Source of the DNA: Dolomedes plantarius
Taxonomy: Eukaryota > Arthropoda > Arachnida > Araneae > Dolomedidae
Direction of reading: 5' to 3'
NCBI GenBank assembly: GCA_907164885.2
Contig: OU015490.1
Location: 205,930,481-205,994,480, forward strand
DNA length: 64,000 nucleotides
In this document: piece by piece, positions 21,030 through 33,800 of the stretch
How positions within the stretch are numbered: the first letter of the stretch is position 1
Layout of the letters: each line of letters begins with the position of its first letter
Made by a program: the position numbers and the translations under genes
The notes under the pieces: generated by a model
Told to the model about the DNA's origin: nothing
What the model saw: the letters and a program-made list of their open reading frames with translations, nothing else
Database searches by the model: none

Positions 21030-22735
21030 GGTTAATATGCCAATATCATGAAGCTACAGAAGGAGGAGTAGCTCAGTATTAAAAAAGTGTCTCCCATTTG
21101 GTCGCCACCACTAGGTGGCGCGCGCGTCTGTACTGATGCCTCTATAACACGGAAACCATACGTTTTAATATGGATTTTTCGTATTTTTCAAAAGAAATAA
21201 GTTTTTTTTAAGTGCGTTTTTAATATGAATTTATTTATTCAACTTAACAATTGTTTATCTTCATTCAAAATGTCTATTTGAACTGCTTTTTTTGCTAAAC
21301 TTCATTAAAATTCTAAAGGGGGAGATCACCTTTGCATGCACAAAAATACACTGATTTTACTACCAAGCTTAATGTGTTGTCAAACAGTTAATTTGTAATT
21401 AATTTGAACCAATTTCTAAAGGTGAATTGTGCAAAGTTTTATCTATTGGAAAAAAAAAGCAGAATTGTTAGGAGATTATTAGAAATTATTTTAAGAAAAA
21501 AATGTTTTATGAATAGTAAATCTTAGATCAATGCAATGTGCAGAATTTTAAAAACTATAAGAGATATATATTAAATTATTTCTATATATATTTTATCCAT
21601 AGGTTATAATTTAATCTACACCTAAAATAATTACCATATTTCACATAAAAATATTTTTTTCAGGCAAATGTATTGTAATGTACAAAAAATATAATTTTAA
21701 AAAAATTGTATGTGAAAAAATACCTTAATTTTGGTAGAAATTGTAGAAACATGCAAGATATATATGTATACAAAAAATTTTAGCCAGTTGTGATGATTAG
21801 TTTTGAAGAAATAGTGCGCACAAGTTTCAAAATAACAATTTTAGAAAAAAGCAATTTAAAGTTTAATTTTTCTATAATTACTTTACGATTAGCTTTATAC
21901 ATTTGGCCATAAAATCGGTTCTAATTGTAGTATCGACTTAAATTTTTTTCATAAGAATCCTTATATTCCATTCTTCAAAATTAAATCATAATAAAAAATT
22001 GAGTTTTTGGAAGGGTTTAAGGTGATGTCCCTCCTTAAAGGAAATGAGTAAATAATGATCCATTATTTTCTAGAGCGAGCTAGTTACATATAAAAGCACA
22101 CACTAGCTGCAGCTACAGAGTATGCAATGTCCAAACATGAGTTGACAAACATCTGACAAATAAAGAGTCATACTTCATTATATAAACATTTTCAGAATAA
22201 TTTTGTATTAGTTCCAGAATAAATTAGTTCAGAATTTTGCAATAATTGAATAATTAGGGAATCTTTTTTTTCTGAAATTTAGGGATGATTGAAAAAATAA
22301 AACATGCTTATTTCCGGCCTAATTTAAGCTGTCTTAACTTTGTGTTCGCTTAAAACACATCAGCTGTAATTTTCTCTCAATATTATACAGCTTATATTAA
22401 AACAAAACATTAATAATTGACCCAAATGATCCCTTTACCTTAGGAGCAGGAAACAAACTAGGATTTCTCTGTCCAGTTTCTTTGTTCCTTTTTATGGCTG
22501 ATCGATAGCCACTGGAACGACCAGGTGCAAAACATGTTGGCATATCTGCACACAGAATAAATGTAAAAAATTGTAAAACAATTTTTTAAAACACGTGTCC
22601 ATATAACTCAATGAAAAATCCGCTACAGTAGAACATGTCGCGCCACCTGCCGGTGAGCTACCATAAACGGTCCATTTTTCGAGGACTTCCCCATTGAAGC
22701 TTACGCTCCTTTTTTAGCTTCATGGCCAATATACT
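21030..22735. mobile_element. Degenerate element with ~110-bp inverted ends
   Basis: Left: ATATCATGAAGCTACAGAAG and further in CTAGGTGGCGCGCG. Right, reverse-complemented: ATATTGGCCATGAAGCTAAA and GGCAGGTGGCGCGAC. The match is patchy, the interior has no coding frame, and a TTAA-type MITE lies inside it. Confidence 0.4.
21317..22034. mobile_element. TTAA-flanked MITE
   Basis: Left AGGGGGAGATCACCTTTGC against right, reverse-complemented, GGAGGGACATCACCTTAAA, with TTAA at 22035-22038 and CTAA (one change) at 21313-21316. TTAA sites suit piggyBac or Kolobok-type elements. About 718 bp, A/T-rich, non-coding. It lies within the inverted ends of the 21030-22735 unit, so it is nested. Confidence 0.5.
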
Positions 22736-23019
22736 AGTGCCCCGCATTGACAAATAACATTTTTTTGTAATACAGACGTTTGTATACCTAACCTATTGAA
22801 CCAACCACTCTGTTGGCATAATTTTTCCATCTATACTCATGGTAAATGTTCCAAAATAACTAGTCCTTCGGTATTTATTGATACTGAATTTTTTAAATTT
22901 TAAATGATTTTTAGGATAATACGGAGGCACATTGTCTGAGACATTCGTCCAGAACTGCAGAAAAAATTATTGACTACTTTTTATCTGGATGCTCCATACA
23001 AGTGATTCAACATTGCTCC

Positions 23020-23150
23020 CTTGGTGATACCTCAGTTTTGATGGACTACAGTAGGGCTCGTACCTTCCCCCATCCTTTGAATTCGGTGAAGGACTTTCCG
23101 GTCTACATATTTTATGTACTCATATCTGGCCTAGGCCCGAAATTTTAAAT
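23020..23150 (-). mobile_element. SINE middle fragment
   Basis: GTACCTTCCCCCATCC, GGACTTTCCGGTCTAC and TCATATCTGGCCTAG follow the SINE body in minus orientation. Both ends are missing. Confidence 0.5.
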
Positions 23151-23492
23151 AACTTTAAAAGTCAATAACATGAAATCAATTTTTCGAGGAAAAAATTTAC
23201 CTTAAGTAAAATATTTTCCAAATGTTTACCAAAACAACAACAACAAAACAACAATAACAAAACGGACACACAAAAAACAAAGAAAAAACCCCACTTATTC
23301 GACAAATAAAAAAAACGGCATATTCTGGAAACTTGAACAAAGGAACAACATTTCTTAGAGATTCCCTTTAAGGCTTTACTCTGAATCTTAGATGTATGCT
23401 TTTAAAGATTTCATTAAGGAGACAAGGGAACTTCAACCTAGTTTTTTTTTCAATATTTTGCTCAATATACCACATTAGTATAAATAATGTTC

Positions 23493-23833
23493 TTTTTTTT
23501 AGTACATTCAAGTAGTCCCTTAGAAATCACAAATAAACATTTCGTGAAAAAATAAGATATGTTTTTCAAAATAATTCTTCAAAAATGCTAAAATTTTTCA
23601 AAATGCTCCCTGCTCCTAAATTTATTTCTGATTTCTTCCAAATTTCGCATGATTGTTAACGGAAGTGTTTGTCATAAAACAGCATCGTTTTTTGAAAACA
23701 CATATATTTTTTTTTTCAAATTTATAGACCACTAAATGAAATAAAAACATTAAAGACGTGAAAACATTCCAGGTATAATAATAAAAAAATAATAATTTTT
23801 AATTCACTTAAAAAAAAATCAGTGTACAATTAT

Positions 23834-23840
<7 letters not shown>
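23493..23840 (+). repeat. ~350-bp direct repeat, copy 1
   Basis: From ACATTCAAGTAGTCCCTTAG to GTGTACAATTATGTTTATA this matches 25697-26051 in the same orientation with few differences. Shared blocks include AAATGCTAAAATTTTTCAAA and CATTAAAGACGTGAAAA. It runs straight into a TA array. Confidence 0.85.

Positions 23841-23898
<58 letters not shown>
23837..23898. repeat. (TA)n microsatellite
   Basis: About 30 TA units between the direct repeat and the foldback. Confidence 0.95.
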
Positions 23899-23900
<2 letters not shown>

Positions 23901-24543
23901 TATTTAAAATTAAGATAATTAAAAGGGCAGATGTGACCATTTAATACACCTCTAACCTGAAATAAGATTGACATATATAAATAGGCAAAAAACGGAATCG
24001 GAGGTGGTATAGTTGATGACTGGGGGGGGGGGGGTTGTGACCCCCCAACCCCGGTTAAACATGTTTTAAGCCAGGCAACACTCCCGGAGGTCGGCTATAA
24101 CACCAAGACAGTAATAAAAAATTATGAAGAGGAAAAATATTTTAGGTGAAATAGATAAGTTAAACCAGATAGTTTTCTAATGTAGTCAACTAAAACATAA
24201 TTACAAGATGAATAGAATGGAAAAAATCTTAATACTAAGTTACAGAAATAGAATAATACTAATTAACTAAATAAGTATGCACTAACATATACACTATATA
24301 TATACAAAATACTTAGCTCCCACCAAGCAAAGGGACACGAAACCCTTGCACACTCACATTTTATAGACATAGTAGGGATAAACCGGGGTTGGGGGGTCAC
24401 AACCCCCCCCCCAGTCATCAACTATACCACCTCCGATTCCGTTTTTTGCCTATTTATATATGTCAATCTTATTTCAGGTTAGAGGTGTATTAAATGGTCA
24501 CATCTGCCCTTTTAATTATCTTAATTTTAAATATCTATATATC
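23894..24543. mobile_element. Foldback element with 163-bp arms
   Basis: 23894-24056 and 24381-24543 are inverted copies that I read as identical apart from the length of one homopolymer (thirteen G on the left, ten C on the right). Arms start TATATAGATATTTAAAATT and end CCCCAACCCCGGTT. The 324-bp centre has no coding frame. G-rich blocks (GGGG, GGGGGG, G10-13) face each other across the loop. Insertion is in or at the edge of a TA tract, as expected of a TA-targeting MITE, though the family is unknown. Confidence 0.75.
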
Positions 24544-24622
24544 GTAAATATTTTTGTGAGCAGCTTAGCGCCTAAAATTTATTTACTCTTTTTTGTTTCA
24601 TATTAAGTAATTTACATTTGTA

Positions 24623-25681
<1,059 letters not shown>

Positions 25682-25696
25682 ATTAGTATAACTGAT

Positions 25697-26051
25697 GTTT
25701 TTTTTTACTACATTCAAGTAGTCCCTTAGAAATCAATATTAAGCATTTCGTGAAAAAATAAGATATATTTTTAAAAAAATTCTTCAAAAATGCTAAAATT
25801 TTTCAAAATGCTCCCTGCTCTTGGCTGATTTCTGATTTCTTCCAAATTTCTTATCATTGTTAACGAAGGTTTTTGTCATAAAACTGAGCATCGTTTTTTG
25901 AAAACACATATATTTTTTTTCAAATTTATAGACCAAGAAATGAAATAAAAACATTAAAGACGTGAAAAAGTTCCAGGTATAATGATAAAAAAAATTAATA
26001 TTTTGAATTCAGTCAAAAAAAAATTCAATGTACAATTATGTTTATATATAT
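25697..26051 (+). repeat. ~350-bp direct repeat, copy 2
   Basis: Partner of 23493-23840. It ends at TTATGTTTATATATATA, without the long TA array seen after copy 1. Confidence 0.85.
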
Positions 26052-26347
26052 AATGGATAGTAAACTTATATTAAAAAAATTTAAGGTTTTCAAATCATAT
26101 GGAATGCGCATGGAACATTTTAAAAAATGTTAGCATTTTTGAAAATAAAATTGAAAATTGGTAATATTTTACAAAAAAATCTTCATTTTGAATTTTAAGG
26201 GTGCTCTATGTAGTAAAAAAGAATATTAATTATTCTCATTCTGTATATAGAGTAGAAACAAATGAAAATTAATAAATTTGATTTTGAAGGTTCATTATTT
26301 CTTTAAATCATGGCAAAATCTAGTTGGTAAAAAATGCTTAAAGCAGT

Positions 26348-27127
26348 GATGTGTTGTTCCTATTGCTCATACTAAAGTCCCGTGGGCCAGATTAATTTTA
26401 ACCACGCCCGCTGATGAAGGAAGTGAAGTGATACGGGTATTGCTTAGCTCAAGACTATTACACACTGTAACGTTAGGAAGCCGACTTTTAGCTTCTTACC
26501 TCCTCTCACTCCTTACATACACCACATGAGTACTTTGCGTCCCACACAATTAGCGTGCCTATACCCAGCTAGGACACGAAAGCATACAGTGGCTTTTTCC
26601 GAGAAGCGATTCGAGCGCCCTCTGTGCTGAATTACGATGCACTACAGGGCTGATTTAGAGAATTCTTGACTATAGGCACAACTCGGGGTGGGGGCCCCCT
26701 AAGACTGACATGGGGGTAAAATTTCCAAAATTGACACACAAAAAAAAAATAATCATGAAACCTTGTGAAAGTACCATTTTACCAAGAATTGGCTATTTGG
26801 AGCGTAGATGTATAGAACATTATCAAATAACAAAAAGCTTTACAACATATTATCTTCAGTATTAAAAATCCAATACAATACAACCAGAAAAATTTATTAA
26901 TCCATCATATACACTATAACATATATATGATGAACTATACATGTGATGAACCAATTAGTCAAATTTGACAGGATAAAAAAAATTGCTATTAGAAGGTAAA
27001 ATTTTAAAAAAAAATTAATTGGGATTTTTTTCTCTTAAAATAACATTTTTTGGGGGGGCCCTATGCACGGGCCTACCAGGCCTAATGGAAAATCAGGGCC
27101 TGATGCACTATCCATTAGGTTGCCCGA
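26348..27127 (-). mobile_element. Diverged SINE, minus orientation, split by a hAT MITE
   Basis: Starts with the tail complement GTTGTTCCTATTGC. The head near 26600 has GCGATTCGAGCGCC, and the A-box side continues after the insertion at 27111 (TCCATTAGGTTGCC, complement of GGCAACCTAATGGA). The body is more diverged than in the other copies. Confidence 0.6.
26645..27102. mobile_element. hAT-type non-autonomous element
   Basis: 458 bp starting CAGGGCTGATTTAGAG and ending ...AAATCAGGGCCTG. Both ends run into inverted GGGGGCCCCC / GGGGGGGCCC blocks. The 8-bp direct repeat ATGCACTA flanks it exactly (26637-26644 and 27103-27110), the hAT signature. No transposase inside. Confidence 0.85.
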
Positions 27128-27130
27128 TGC

Positions 27131-29704
27131 CCAAAATGCAGATGTACAGCATGGTACGCAATGACACTACAAATGTTAAAATGCAGTTAAAATAAAATAA
27201 CACAAGCATACGGTTTATGTTATTTTATTTTAAAATCTCTATAGTAAATTCAAATACTAGATGTTGACTCTAATAAAAAAGTGTATTTTTAAAAAAAAAT
27301 TTGCACCGTGGGCAACTTTGAACTTCCTTATATTAAGTAATTCTTTTGTAATTTCTCAAACACTTCATAATCAAATATATAGAATTTGTTCATACCTACT
27401 AGGATTAAAATACAATTTTTCAAACATAATGCACACTGATAAATTGTAGAAATTAGTATTTGAATATTCACTCGCTGAAAAATTAATAAACATGTATTTT
27501 TTAGCCTTAAAAATATAAAGTTTGACTTGATCATATTTCTAGGAAATAATAGGATTTTCTAGTAAAGGAAAAGAAACAAAGGTTAGATTAAACTAAGCAA
27601 AATGTCAAAAAATTAGTGAGTTGAAATGTACTGACGGATTGTCTTTATTTTTCCAATTTCGCTTTTGTTTGATAGACAAAATGGATTTAGATTTATAAAC
27701 TGAAAGCCTAGCAGTTTATTTTCCACGCAGCCTCACAATGAAGATTGTAAAAGGAGGATATTGTTAACGCTTTAAAAAATTTAATTGTAGATCCAGAATA
27801 TTCCGAGACGTTTTAACTGTATAAATTCATTATCAGAAGAAAAAATCACTTTAAATTTGATTTGTGAAGTAACTAATTTGTAATTACGAATTACTTAATT
27901 TTTTTTAACGACTCAAAAGAACCGTTCCGGAAACTTAAATTTGAAAGCAGTCACCTAATAAAAAAACTGTATACTTCAGAAATGCGGGAATTTAATTAAC
28001 TCTGATATTTTACGTGTTGCTTTATATAATTTCCTATTTACAACATTTAGAAGTTTTATTTAATTTAGGTAATAATATTGTAAGTTAAAGTTATGATATT
28101 TTTTGTCTGGAACACGTAGCGTACCTTCAGTTACTCTGTTTTACAGTTTGAAATTAATTTTAATAACAACCAGTGAGAGCGAATGAGAACATAAATTAAA
28201 AAATTACTGTTTATATAAGTACATACAAACAAACAGTAGCTTTGAAAATGTTCCGAGTTCATTCCGAATCATAGAAAAAATTAATTCAAGTATTTATTTG
28301 GGTAAGAGAAGTTTTCATATTTTCTACAAATAATAGTTTTGTTCGGAAGGAATTGAATTTCATAAAATGACGATTGCTGAATTTAAAGAAAAAAAAGTTA
28401 TTCCAGGAAATTGTAAATTATTAGCAATTAGGTAGTTCTTTATGTAACGAAATAGTTTTTACAAGTAAATATTCATTTTTAATGCTTAATCTAAAATTTT
28501 AGATTAAATGAGCAGATTAAGTGATAATTTCAAAACTGTATTAATAATGTTCGGAAAAAATCCTTGCCTTGATTGCATGCTTTAATACAGTACTTTTCAA
28601 TTATGTTTACATAAATGATATATTTTTTGTAATTTTCCAGAGCAATGAATTCAGTTTCACTATTTGGATATAGAAAAAATGTACGCTATTCAAAATATCG
28701 TAACTAGTATTTACTTTTCTATATAATCTTTAATTAACTTGAATATAAAATATCTAAAACACGCTGATAAAATACAAGTGTCTTCAGATTTTCTTTTTAG
28801 TGTATTTAAAGTATAGAAGACAAAAAAAACCTTTCGAAGACATAGTAGATAAACATAGAATATATTAATGAACAAAACTGAGCCAGCGTATTGTAACTGT
28901 CACGAAATATACTTCTTCATACCCAGAAGTCATAGAAACCCTTGTGTACCATGGGAACCTGAAGTAAAGCAATAAATTATGGAGGCATAATCTAATGTGG
29001 CATTAAATTTGAAGAAAAACAGTGTTTTTTAATAAATATCATCGTAGAGATATCTGACAGAAATTTTCTACATTACTGCAAAAATGTCAGGTAACTAAGT
29101 GCAGAAATGTAGTTCCTCGGTGAATCAGCAGTTAGTAAAATATGTAAGTTAATTATCTGGTTTTAACATACGCAGCTATGTCATCTTGTATATTCCTTGG
29201 TTTGGGTCACATTTTGAATGTTGTAAAATAAGAATTAAAAGTTTCATTATGAACGTAACTGAGAACTACACAAGAATCTCTTAGGATTAATAATTAATCC
29301 TAAATACCAATTTAGTACTTCAAGTTGTTTGTGATACGTGCTTCAGACTTGCCTCTCAGGCTTAGAGTACCAGTATAAATTTCTCAGCTAATTACCTGAG
29401 AGAGAAATTGGTTTTCTTATCACCATAAAATTCCTTTGAGACGACAAGCAAATATCTTCTGCTACTGCTGGAGTCAAACAATTTTGTAAGCGTTGATCTC
29501 GTGTAATTGTTTTCATGATTTTCTTTCTGATGCCTTACAAGAGCTCATTACATTCATAATGGGTAAAACTGCTTTAAGTGAAATCTGTTGAAGATAATAT
29601 CATTGGTTTTATATTATCATTAACTCATTTCCAATATAATCCAAATATTTCTATAATTATATTCGTCATATTAAATTAGTCAAAAGAAGCTAATTCACAA
29701 AATG
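27131..29704. other. 2.6 kb of AT-rich sequence, nothing recognised
   Basis: No transposon ends, no coding frame with family resemblance and no long repeat that I can see. Confidence 0.5.
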
Positions 29705-30046
29705 TGTTGTTGTTTCTATTGCCAGGCTGGCCCGAAGTATTCTAGACCAGGTCCATATAGGCTAATGGGCTGAGGGGTGCAGCTCCGGTTTATAGTGGCA
29801 CCACAAGGGTCGGAGTCTGTTTTAGCCAAGTGCCACCTCAAATTTGACCGATCACCCCCAGGGGTGACATCTGGGGGGATTATACCCTCTCCTCCTAGCT
29901 CTGACCTCATATAGGGACTTTCTGGTCTACGGTTTTAACGTGCCCATTTTCCGGCCTAGACAAGGAGGTATTTCATAGCGCTTGTCGGGATTCGATCCGA
30001 GTACTCTAAGCACCCAAAACCGATGCGTTGCCACTAGGCTACCTCG
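29705..30046 (-). mobile_element. Full-length SINE, minus orientation
   Basis: Complete unit: tail complement GTTGTTGTTTCTATTGCC, body (CAGCTCCGGTTTATAGTGG, CCACCTCAAATTTGACC, CTGACCTCATATAGGGAC) and tRNA-like head with B box GGGATTCGATCCG and A box complement CCACTAGGCTACCTCG. Confidence 0.9.
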
Positions 30047-30236
30047 AGCTATTCGCAAAATTTGAATTTATGTAGTTTCGACTGTTTAATTTGAATCATT
30101 CAAGAACAGGGAACATCAGAACTTAAATGTAATCAGGCAAACGGATATCATAAGGAAATTGAAGTTCACAAGCTTGTTATCCTATAGTTCTTAGCCGCAA
30201 CTGGAAAAGAAATCTTTGCGATTTTTAAGCAATTAG

Positions 30237-30825
30237 CCCAGTCAAAATAGGTTTTATGGCTTAAAAACATATGAAAGTTTTGAAAATTGGTGGAGATGTT
30301 TGTTTAGGCATGCTAATGAACATACTAAAAGTCCCCACCGATCAGACTTGAGCTTTCGCCGCCATCTTGGAAAATGTGTACACTTTTTTGGTTTTTTGGA
30401 AATAACTTTAAAAATATTTATTTTATAAAAAATAATTAAATGCAAAAATTAAAAAGCATTAAATTATGAAGAAAAATCATTTATAACATTTTTTTTATAT
30501 CTCTAACAGGAACAAAGATAATTGACTTTGAAAAGAGCTCACTATCACACCTGGTACGCGCAAGCACGGTTCCCCATCGTGGTGGGGGGAAATACCCGCG
30601 CATGTGCATACCATAATTAGCCAAATTAGTTTTACACTAAATGGGAAGGTTTTTTTGTATTTTTCAAATAACTAGGAAAATATTAACTTTACGTAAAAAA
30701 AGTTTATTTAAAAAATTAAAAAACATTAAATTATGTACAAAAATGATTTTATACATTTTTGTCGTAAACCTAACAGGAACGAAGATATTGACTATAAAAT
30801 GCGCGTTGATAATGGAGGTAGCTTC
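30237..30825 (+). repeat. Left long inverted repeat of the 30237-34398 element
   Basis: Contains CGCCGCCATCTTGGAAAATG, AAGTGTACAC-like and AAAGAGCTCACTATCACACC blocks, a CpG-rich patch (30555-30605), then CGTAAACCTAACAGGAACGA and GCGCGTTGATAATGGAGGTA. Confidence 0.85.
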
Positions 30826-31026
30826 AAAGTCTCGTTGCAGGCGCTCTTCTTTGAATTTCTAACCTCTCCCATATTTCAGCATTCTTTAAACACAAAAAAA
30901 ACAGACTTTAATGTTTTTGGCTATGTAGATAATTAATCATTATTAATTTTATACATGAATTTAGTAAACTGGGGGGGTATTCACTATCAAATTTCCATTG
31001 CGAATAGTTGTTCAAGCTTACCTACT

Positions 31027-33564
31027 TCAGGATTTACGTGATTTTTTCGGTACGGGATTCTCCCCTTCGTCAGGCATGTATAGATCGTCTATGGATCCGC
31101 TAGCATCGGCCCATTCATCAACTTCTTTCATTCGATCGTCATCATCAACAGGGCTGATGCCATTCTGACATACCCCATTGCAATTATTGTAGGCCGTTGT
31201 GGAGTTGATGCCTGCTTTCCAACATCCGCATCTTACTCCACAGTCAGTCTTACAGTTGCAAAACACCATGTTTAAAACTGAATCGGGAGCTACTGCATCC
31301 ATCGTTGTGATGGGCACAAGAATTTTCTCTTGACGCTTCCAGCCCCACAGGCAGTTGGGCCTTTCTCTTTCAGGTGCTCCAAAGTCTTCGTCATTTTAAT
31401 TTTGATCGTATTTGAGTGTGTGCGTTTAAGGTTTCTTGCGATGGTGGTTCAGTAGCAAAATCTCGAAACAACTGACGGAGATTTTTACATTCCAAATCCG
31501 ATATGTCTATGCTGTCAAAAATTATTTTTGCTAAAGCTGTTTGTGTCAATAAATGAGCTCGGACGGCCCTAGCGTATGCATGGCCAGGAAACATTATTTC
31601 TACTGACGTAGGTGCATAAATCAAAGTGAGTATTTCTTTTAACCCACTTACAGCCATTATGTAACCAATGTAGCCTAAGAATGTCATTAAAAGATGGAAT
31701 CCACCAAGCCTCACAATACAACTTGATAATAATGGATTTGATGTTGCTGCGACTATGTCTCGAGCTTTAATATACAGTGGTTGGTCAAACGTGAGTATGC
31801 AAGACTTTTGGTGCATTTTAACACACTGCTGGGCAGCATATTTCAGCACAGTGAAAACGGTGTCATATTTGCTTGGTGGTGAATTAACAAAAGGAAGGGG
31901 TATTACTTTGGTCTTTTCACAAGGCTGGTTTCTGGTTATACAATGTAAAAATCATTTCCATTCAGGTATCTGTGGAAGACCTAACCACTTAGTACACATC
32001 CAGGAGATATGAGATGGCTTAGGCAGTGGTAAATCTTCCGCAAAAGGATTTAAGACATTCAAATCTTCGATAGTAATTGTTTTTAACCCAGGCCCTCGAA
32101 AATTTTCAAACTTTTCCAGAGGAATGAGATTCCCATTTTGCCTACGGTCGATGCGGATGTAATTTCGGTTAATTTTTTTATCTTCGTCCCGAGTTCCACT
32201 GCTGACGCTGGAGTAAAACAAGCAATGCCCCCCATGCTATGAAACATATTCAGGCCATCGATTGTCGACACATTGAAATCTGCATTGTCAAATGCGAATT
32301 GGCAGAATGATCCCTCGCGCATTTGGGGTTGCGGATGATTTATGGCTGACATCCCAAGTGCTTGGGCTTCATAGTAAGAAGAACAAAATCCCAAATTCGA
32401 GAGCATTGCTATTAAATTCTTGGAACAGAACTTTTTGTACAAAAACAAAGCAAGACCATTGAGCAGAGGAGACATAAATGATCGTGGCCTTAGCGCTGAT
32501 ATAATGACGTGAGCTACTGAAGTGACTTTTTTTCCGCCTTAGCAGTCTTTTTTTTAATAATCAAGTGCTCCAAAAAAGATTTTAGGCTTTCTGGAATGTC
32601 CTTGTGAGAATCTCTGAAAAAGTTATCCCTTGGAGAGTAGCAATGAGTGTCATAAACTGGTGTCTGGATATCTTCTTTTATTATGGCTGCAGCAGTTTGT
32701 ACTATTCGTAGACGCTCCAGACGATCATTTCGTATCCTTTTGTCGAACCAAGAGTCTGATAAGACTTTCATTCCAGTATTACGTAAACACATTACAGTAA
32801 CTTTTTTGGAGTTTGAAGCAAAAATAATGCCATCCCCGTATTTTTGTTTCAACTTATTTCTCAAAGTGATGTCGTCCGGAACTAGCCCTGTAATTTGAGA
32901 TTTGAGTTCGGGTAGTGAGAATTGACAGTCGTCATTATTATCAAGGAAGAGGGATATTTCGTCTACAGCTGTTGAGACGTAATCCGACTCAGGCCGCCCT
33001 CTGTTTCTGATTGGTGCAGTGTGTAGAAAAAAAGTCATGAAGCTATCTTGGTGATAAATCGCATCAGCTGCAACTAAATCAGCAACGCTTATTATACGAC
33101 ATTGAACTTCCTCCCCCCACTGGTCATGTCTATTGTCTGCAGCTTCAATAACTTTGTTTTTCATTTCGAGACTCCGTATATAGTTCTTCGCCTGTCAGTT
33201 GGTTTTTCTTTTGTCTTGCTTTCAATTCTTCGTCTATCACTGCCGCACAAAAGAAACATTTTGTTCGAAAATCGAATTGAGGTAAAAACGATCGTAAACT
33301 TACCGCGCGCTCTTCACTTTGGGATGTTGACGCGATTTCTGCATTTCTTTTTAAATCAACTTTTATACTTCCTGGTCTGGTATAATTTCTCCTACACAAC
33401 GAATGAACCGAAAGAGATTTTAAATGTTCCAACTGTTCATGCTTATTGTCTTTTCTTTGGACACTAGCTCTCTTTAAAGCGTCGATCCCCTTTTCTCCTA
33501 CATTCACGAAATCATCATTTGACATTAATTTTTTACATATAAAACATAGTTCCGTATCAGCCAT
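31027..33564 (-). pseudogene. Putative transposase of an unassigned family, decayed
   Basis: Six overlapping minus-strand pieces form one protein of roughly 840 residues. In order: MADTELCFICKKLM with HSLCRRNYTRP and KCFFCAAVID (Cys pairs, a probable zinc-binding N-terminus); ISALRPRSFMSPLLNGLALF; LSNLGFCSSYYEAQ; CQFAFDNADFNVSTIDGLN (Asp near 32287); a region ending SHISWMCTKWLGLP; ILTFDQPLYIKARDIV (Asp near 31785); RLGGFHLLMTFLGYIGYIM; AYARAVRAHL; and a Cys cluster FCNCKTDCGVRCGCWKAG. The two Asp motifs would suit a DDE fold, by inference only. Lesions: frameshifts near 33160, 32510, 32200 and 31390 and an in-frame TGA near 31950. I recall similar long proteins as repeated loci in arthropods and cnidarians. 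Confidence 0.7.
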
Positions 33565-33800
33565 TGTTCACAGACGCACAAGGAACGGTGACTAACTATT
33601 AACTGGCTAGGAAAATACTAGGGTAAGCCCGATTTGGCGTCTTACGGTATGCACATGCGCGTGTTATCCAGCCATCGCGATGGGCACCCACGCATGCGCG
33701 TCCCTGGTGAGATAGAGAGCTCTTTCCAAAGTCAATTATCTTAATTCGTGTTAGACTTATAAAAAAATATAATATATGTTTTTTGTGCATTGTTTTTGTA

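Noticed and set aside
33102..33467. 121-codon plus-strand frame
   Set aside because: Antisense shadow of the decayed protein at 31027-33564.
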